From an uncultured Tenacibaculum sp. (GTDB taxonomy: Bacteria > Bacteroidota > Bacteroidia > Flavobacteriales > Flavobacteriaceae), in NCBI RefSeq assembly GCF_947494125.1, contig NZ_CANLTU010000001.1, positions 434,001 to 498,000 of the forward strand: DNA of 64,000 nt. Direction: 5' to 3'. Below are positions 59,866 to 64,000 of this stretch, piece by piece. The notes under the pieces were generated by a model. That model had not been told where the DNA came from. It did not search any database and saw nothing but the letters and a program-made list of their open reading frames with translations. The translations under genes and the position numbers were made by a program. The first letter of the stretch is position 1. The number at the start of each line of letters is the position of its first letter.

Positions 59866-62168
59866 TGGCAGAGAAAAAAACAATTAGTTTCAGTAAATAT
59901 ATTAAATGGTTTTGGTCTATCGTTTTGGGAGGCTTCCTTTTTATATGTTTTATGTTTTTATTAGCTTCATGGGGAGTCTTTGGAGCGTTACCATCTTTTG
60001 AAGAGTTAGAAAATCCTAAAAGTGATTTAGCAACTGAGGTAATTTCTGCAGATGGAAAAACATTAGGGAAATATTATGTAAAAGCAAACAGAACACCAAT
60101 TCAATATAAAGACTTACCACAAAATTTAATACAAGCTTTAGTCGCTACCGAAGATGAACGTTTTTACGAACATTCAGGAATAGATTTTAGAGGTTTAGCA
60201 AGAGCAGTAGCGAAGTTAGGAGCAGGAGGAGGTGCCAGTACAATTACTCAACAATTAGCAAAGAACTTATTTACTAAAAGAGCATCTAGAAATATAGTAA
60301 AAAGAATCATCCAAAAAATGCAAGAATGGGTAGTTGCAGTAAAATTAGAACGTCAATACACAAAAGAAGAAATAGCAACCATGTATTTAAATACACAAGG
60401 ATTTCTTTTTAATGCAACAGGTATACGTTCGGCTGCACGAATTTATTTTGGTAAAGAGCCAAAAGAATTAGATTTACAAGAATCAGCAATTTTAGTAGCA
60501 ATGCTAAAAAACCCAAGACAGTTTAATCCACATAGAAAGGTTTCAAAAAAGAAATCATTACAAAGAAGAAATGTAGTGTTTTCACAAATGGCAAAAAATG
60601 GACTCTTAACTGAACAAGAAAAGGACTCATTACAAAAGCTACCTTTAAAAATTAACTTCACTCCAGAAAGTCACAGTGATGGATTGGCTACTTATTTTAG
60701 AGAAAATTTAAAGCAACGATTAAAGAGATGGGCAAAGAATAACCTTAAGCCAAATGGAGAACCATATAATATATATAAAGATGGTTTAAAGGTATATGTA
60801 ACTATAGATTCTCGTATGCAAAAATATGCAGAGGAGGCAGTAGAAGAACATATGGCCAACTTACAATCGTTTTTCTTTAAAGAGCAAAAAAAGAATAGAA
60901 CAGCACCATTTTACGATTTAGATAAAAAGGAGATTTTAAATAGCATGAAACGAGGAAAACGAAGTTCAAATCGTTACAAGCGAATGAAAGCAGCAGGGAA
61001 GTCTGAGAAAGAAATAGAAAAATCTTTTAATACAGATACAGACATGCGTGTGTTTTCATGGAAAGGAGATAAAGATACTGTAATGACGCCGTATGATTCA
61101 ATACGTTATTATAAACATTTCTTACGTTCAGGATTGGTGTCAATAGAACCACAAACTGGCCATATAAAAGCATGGGTTGGAGGAATTAATAATAAGTATT
61201 TTAAATATGATGCTGTAGAGCAACAAAAGCGTCAAGTAGGATCTACATTTAAGCCATTTGTATATGCAACAGCAATTAATCAGTTAAAAATGTCTCCTTG
61301 CGATAAGCTACCAAATGTTTTATACACAATTCCAAAAGAGAAATATGGAATGCCAGAGGATTGGACACCAAAAAATGCTGTTAATAAATACGGAGGAGAA
61401 TTAACATTAAAAGCAGCATTAGCAAATTCAACAAATGTAATTACTGCCCAGTTAATAGATAAGGTATCGCCAATAAATGTAGCGCGTTTAGCAGAGTCTG
61501 CAGGGATAAAATCAAAAATAGAGGCAAACCCATCAATAGCCTTAGGAGCAATAGATTTATCATTAATAGAAATGGTAAGTGCTTATTCTACTTTTGCAAA
61601 TAGAGGTTTACGAGTAAGTCCAATGATGATTACGCGTATTGAAGATAAAAACGGAACTATTCTTGAAGAATTTGTGCCAGAAACAAAAGAAGTATTAAGT
61701 GAAGAATCTTCGTATGTAATTCTTGATTTAATGAAAGGAGTTACATTAATGGGGTCAGGAGCTAGGTTGCGATCTAATTGGACAACTCATAAGAAAATAT
61801 CAACAGGTTTTCCTTATAAATTTGATAATCCAATTGCAGGAAAAACAGGAACTACACAAAATCAATCAGATGGTTGGTTTATGGGGATTGTACCAAATTT
61901 AGCGACAGGAGTTTGGACTGGAGGAGAAGATAGAGCTACCCACTTTAAAGGTATAGGATATGGACAAGGAGCAACTATGTCTTTACCAACATGGGGATTG
62001 TTTATGAGAAAATGTTATGAAGATAAGACGCTTAACATTAGTAAAGAAGATTTTGAAAAACCAGAAGGAGAATTATCAATCAGTATTAATTGTGATGAGG
62101 TGAAAAAAGTTGAAGACGATATTGATGATAAAGAGAAGAAAGTAGAGGAAGAAGAAACGGATTTTTAA
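59865..62168 (+). CDS. Bifunctional class A penicillin-binding protein (PBP1A-like)
   Basis: The 767-residue protein has an N-terminal membrane anchor (about 14-38), a GT51 glycosyltransferase domain (about 60-235: A-T-E-D-E-R-F-Y-E-H-S-G-I-D and G-A-S-T-I-T-Q-Q-L-A-K-N), and a transpeptidase domain with S460-T-F-K463, a middle S-x-N (S-T-N), and K-T-G-T-T. Both peptidoglycan polymerase and cross-linking activities should be intact. A C-terminal acidic tail (VEDDIDDKEKKVEEEE) is unusual. It follows gldH with a one-base overlap. Confidence 0.95.
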   Translation: MAEKKTISFSKYIKWFWSIVLGGFLFICFMFLLASWGVFGALPSFEELENPKSDLATEVISADGKTLGKYYVKANRTPIQYKDLPQNLIQALVATEDERFYEHSGIDFRGLARAVAKLGAGGGASTITQQLAKNLFTKRASRNIVKRIIQKMQEWVVAVKLERQYTKEEIATMYLNTQGFLFNATGIRSAARIYFGKEPKELDLQESAILVAMLKNPRQFNPHRKVSKKKSLQRRNVVFSQMAKNGLLTEQEKDSLQKLPLKINFTPESHSDGLATYFRENLKQRLKRWAKNNLKPNGEPYNIYKDGLKVYVTIDSRMQKYAEEAVEEHMANLQSFFFKEQKKNRTAPFYDLDKKEILNSMKRGKRSSNRYKRMKAAGKSEKEIEKSFNTDTDMRVFSWKGDKDTVMTPYDSIRYYKHFLRSGLVSIEPQTGHIKAWVGGINNKYFKYDAVEQQKRQVGSTFKPFVYATAINQLKMSPCDKLPNVLYTIPKEKYGMPEDWTPKNAVNKYGGELTLKAALANSTNVITAQLIDKVSPINVARLAESAGIKSKIEANPSIALGAIDLSLIEMVSAYSTFANRGLRVSPMMITRIEDKNGTILEEFVPETKEVLSEESSYVILDLMKGVTLMGSGARLRSNWTTHKKISTGFPYKFDNPIAGKTGTTQNQSDGWFMGIVPNLATGVWTGGEDRATHFKGIGYGQGATMSLPTWGLFMRKCYEDKTLNISKEDFEKPEGELSISINCDEVKKVEDDIDDKEKKVEEEETDF

Positions 62169-62196
62169 TTTTATTTAGAAAAACAAACAACTAAAA

Positions 62197-62898
62197 ATGA
62201 TAAATAAAAAGATAAATAACGTACAAGAAGCAGTAGCAGGCGTACAAGACAGAATGACCTTTATGTTAGGAGGTTTTGGTTTGTGTGGTATACCAGAAAA
62301 TGCGATTGCGGAGTTAGTAAAATTAGGAATAAAAGAAGTTACTTGTATATCCAATAACGCAGGAGTTGATGATTTTGGATTGGGTTTATTATTACAAAAT
62401 AAACAAATCAAAAAAATGATTTCATCATATGTAGGAGAAAATGATGAGTTTGAACGTCAGATGTTATCAGGAGAATTAGAAGTAGAGTTAACACCACAAG
62501 GAACATTAGCAGAAAAATGTAGAGCAGCACAAGCAGGATTTCCAGCATTTTATACACCAGCAGGCTACGGAACAGAAGTGGCAGAAGGAAAAGAAACAAG
62601 AGAGTTTGACGGAAAAATGTATGTATTAGAACCAGCATTTAAAGCAGACTTTGCATTTGTAAAAGCATGGAAAGGGGATACAGCAGGGAATTTAATTTTT
62701 AAAGGAACAGCACGTAATTTTAATCCAAATATGTGTGGTGCTGCAACAATTACAGTAGCAGAAGTAGAAGAATTAGTGCCAGCAGGAGAATTAGATCCAA
62801 ATCAGATTCATATCCCAGGGATTTTTGTACAACGTATTTTTCAAGGAGAGAAGTATGAAAAGAGAATTGAACAACGTACAGTAACACCAAAATTGTAA
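62197..62898 (+). CDS. scoA: 3-oxoacid CoA-transferase subunit A
   Basis: The 233-residue subunit has the CoA-transferase [10 protein letters not shown] (25-34) and the S-N-N-A-G and G-Y-G-T-E segments of AtoD/ScoA proteins. With subunit B it transfers CoA from succinyl-CoA to acetoacetate or a similar acid. It starts 28 bases after the PBP gene and 4 bases before scoB, so it is translated with scoB. Exact acid specificity cannot be told from sequence. Confidence 0.92.
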   Translation: MINKKINNVQEAVAGVQDRMTFMLGGFGLCGIPENAIAELVKLGIKEVTCISNNAGVDDFGLGLLLQNKQIKKMISSYVGENDEFERQMLSGELEVELTPQGTLAEKCRAAQAGFPAFYTPAGYGTEVAEGKETREFDGKMYVLEPAFKADFAFVKAWKGDTAGNLIFKGTARNFNPNMCGAATITVAEVEELVPAGELDPNQIHIPGIFVQRIFQGEKYEKRIEQRTVTPKL

Positions 62899-62902
62899 TA
62901 AA

Positions 62903-63559
62903 ATGGCTTTAACAAAACAACAAATAGCACAGAGAATTGCACAAGAATTACAAGATAAATGGTATGTTAATTTAGGAATTGGGATTCCAACATTAGTAGC
63001 AAATTATATTCCAGAAGGAATAGAAGTAGAGTTTCAATCAGAAAATGGATTGCTTGGAATGGGACCTTTTCCGGTAGAAGGAACAGAAGATGCTGATTTA
63101 ATAAATGCAGGAAAACAAACAGTAACTGTTTTAGATGGAGGATCTATTTTCGATTCTGCAACGAGCTTTTCAATGATCCGTGGACAACACGTACAATTAA
63201 CAGTTTTAGGAGCAATGGAAGTTGCTCAAAACGGAGATATAGCCAACTGGAAAATTCCAGGAAAAATGGTAAAAGGAATGGGAGGAGCAATGGATTTAGT
63301 AGCATCGGCAGACAATATTATTGTAGCCATGATGCATACGAATCGAGCAGGAGCATCAAAACTGCTTAAAAAATGTTCATTACCATTAACAGGAGTTGGT
63401 TGTGTAACAAAAGTAGTAACCAATTTAGCAGTTTTAGAAGTAAAAGAAAATGCATTTTACTTATTAGAAAGAGCACCAGGTGTTTCTATTGAAGAAATTC
63501 AAGCAGCAACCGAAGGTACTTTAATTATAAATGGAGAAATACCAGAAATGAGTATTTAA
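62903..63559 (+). CDS. scoB: 3-oxoacid CoA-transferase subunit B
   Basis: The 218-residue subunit carries the catalytic glutamate E47 in the S-E-N-G motif (46-49) that forms the glutamyl-CoA thioester, and the G-I-G-I-P-T and G-A-M-E-V segments. It pairs with the preceding subunit. Both genes have the same A-ending codon preference as the surrounding genes, with no sign of transfer. Confidence 0.93.
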   Translation: MALTKQQIAQRIAQELQDKWYVNLGIGIPTLVANYIPEGIEVEFQSENGLLGMGPFPVEGTEDADLINAGKQTVTVLDGGSIFDSATSFSMIRGQHVQLTVLGAMEVAQNGDIANWKIPGKMVKGMGGAMDLVASADNIIVAMMHTNRAGASKLLKKCSLPLTGVGCVTKVVTNLAVLEVKENAFYLLERAPGVSIEEIQAATEGTLIINGEIPEMSI

Positions 63560-63585
63560 AATCAGATAAATCATCTTTTATTAAA

Positions 63586-64000
63586 ATGAAAATAATCTCA
63601 TACAACGTAAACGGAATACGTGCCGCTTTAAAAAAAGGATTTATCGATTGGTTACAAGCAGCAAATCCAGATGTGATTTGTATTCAGGAAACCAAAGCAC
63701 ATAAAGAACAATTGGATGTAACTGAGTTTGAAAATGCAGGATATCCATATCATTATTGGTTTTCAGCAGAAAAAAAAGGATACTCATCAGTAGCTGTATT
63801 TTGTAAAAAAGAGCCAAAGCATGTTGAATTTGGGACAGGAATAGAATCTATGGATTTTGAAGGGAGAAACCTTCGAGTAGATTTTGATGAGGTTTCAGTT
63901 ATGAGTATGTATTTACCATCAGGTACAAATGCTGCAAGGTTAGATTATAAATTTAACTATATGGATGAGATTTTAGCTTATGCTACTGAATTACGAAAAA
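63586..64000 (+). CDS. xth: Exodeoxyribonuclease III, 5' part only
   Basis: The frame opens at ATG 63586 and runs off the window, giving the first 138 residues. N7 in S-Y-N-V-N-G-I-R and E35 in I-Q-E-T-K are the active-site residues of ExoIII/APE-type enzymes, followed by Y-P-Y-H-Y-W and Y-L-P-S-G-T-N. It cuts 5' to abasic sites and degrades 3' ends of duplex DNA. The second half, with the catalytic D/H pair, is outside the window. Confidence 0.93.
   Translation, partial: MKIISYNVNGIRAALKKGFIDWLQAANPDVICIQETKAHKEQLDVTEFENAGYPYHYWFSAEKKGYSSVAVFCKKEPKHVEFGTGIESMDFEGRNLRVDFDEVSVMSMYLPSGTNAARLDYKFNYMDEILAYATELRK

Overview
This is a low-GC (roughly one third G+C by eye) chromosomal window from a member of the Bacteroidota, almost certainly family Flavobacteriaceae (a Tenacibaculum- or Polaribacter-like marine bacterium is my best guess; the genus is inference). 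The evidence is the gliding lipoprotein gene gldH, a TonB-dependent receptor with a CarboxypepD_reg-like N-terminus, GlnRS-based glutaminylation, the RicT (PSP1) - GldH - PBP1A order, Rhs/YD proteins with signal peptides, near absence of Shine-Dalgarno sequences, and several Bacteroidota-type promoters (TTG, 19 bases, TAnnTTTG). Three promoters, in front of tRNA-Gln, tRNA-Cys and the Rhs operon, match that consensus exactly.

Layout. 1-5.6 kb: the end of a nucleotide pyrophosphatase-like gene, superoxide dismutase, a TetR regulator with a thioesterase (two matching palindromic operators), a cystathionine gamma-synthase-like enzyme with a DinB-fold protein, an ArsC/Spx-like protein and a DUF4252 protein. 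5.6-17 kb: tRNA-Gln, a DUF2723 GT-C protein, a polysaccharide deacetylase, a thioredoxin-fold protein without its CXXC, a membrane metallophosphoesterase, DNA polymerase I, an Ig-like lipoprotein and ComF. 17-25 kb: a SAM methyltransferase, two tandem coiled-coil paralogues, GlyRS, an RhlE-type helicase, and an overlapping pair of a RimK-family ligase and an aspartoacylase-like hydrolase. 25-29 kb: a secreted Asp-box (sortilin/VPS10-like) protein, a zinc-ribbon protein, FolB and tRNA-Cys.

29-39 kb is the main accessory locus: two consecutive Rhs/YD genes (1092 and 2085 aa), the second with nine ~80-residue repeats (eight of exactly 240 bp) and a variable C-terminal tip that looks like a polymorphic toxin. 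An overlapping small lipoprotein gene follows, a candidate immunity or partner gene. 39-44 kb holds a TonB-like protein and a TonB-dependent receptor, flanked by two direct copies of a palindromic repeat with an identical 30-bp core. 44-49 kb carries an MBL hydrolase, a subtilisin-like lipoprotein, a small membrane protein and an M1 peptidase. 49-55.3 kb holds AraC/YceI, then a membrane-bound AraC-type regulator followed by three divergent paralogous lipoproteins of unknown function (shared E-x3-H-x-I motif) and a lipoprotein-type intradiol dioxygenase. I consider this the best protein-level candidate for an undescribed system. 56-64 kb is housekeeping: glnS, ricT-gldH-PBP1A, the two CoA-transferase subunits and the start of exonuclease III.

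The most striking non-coding signal is a pair of homologous intergenic elements (4853-5030 and 43861-44035). Each carries four CTAATGRAA motifs at exactly 23-bp spacing followed by a long hairpin, and they lie 39 kb apart in the same orientation. I do not recognise them as a known repeat family.
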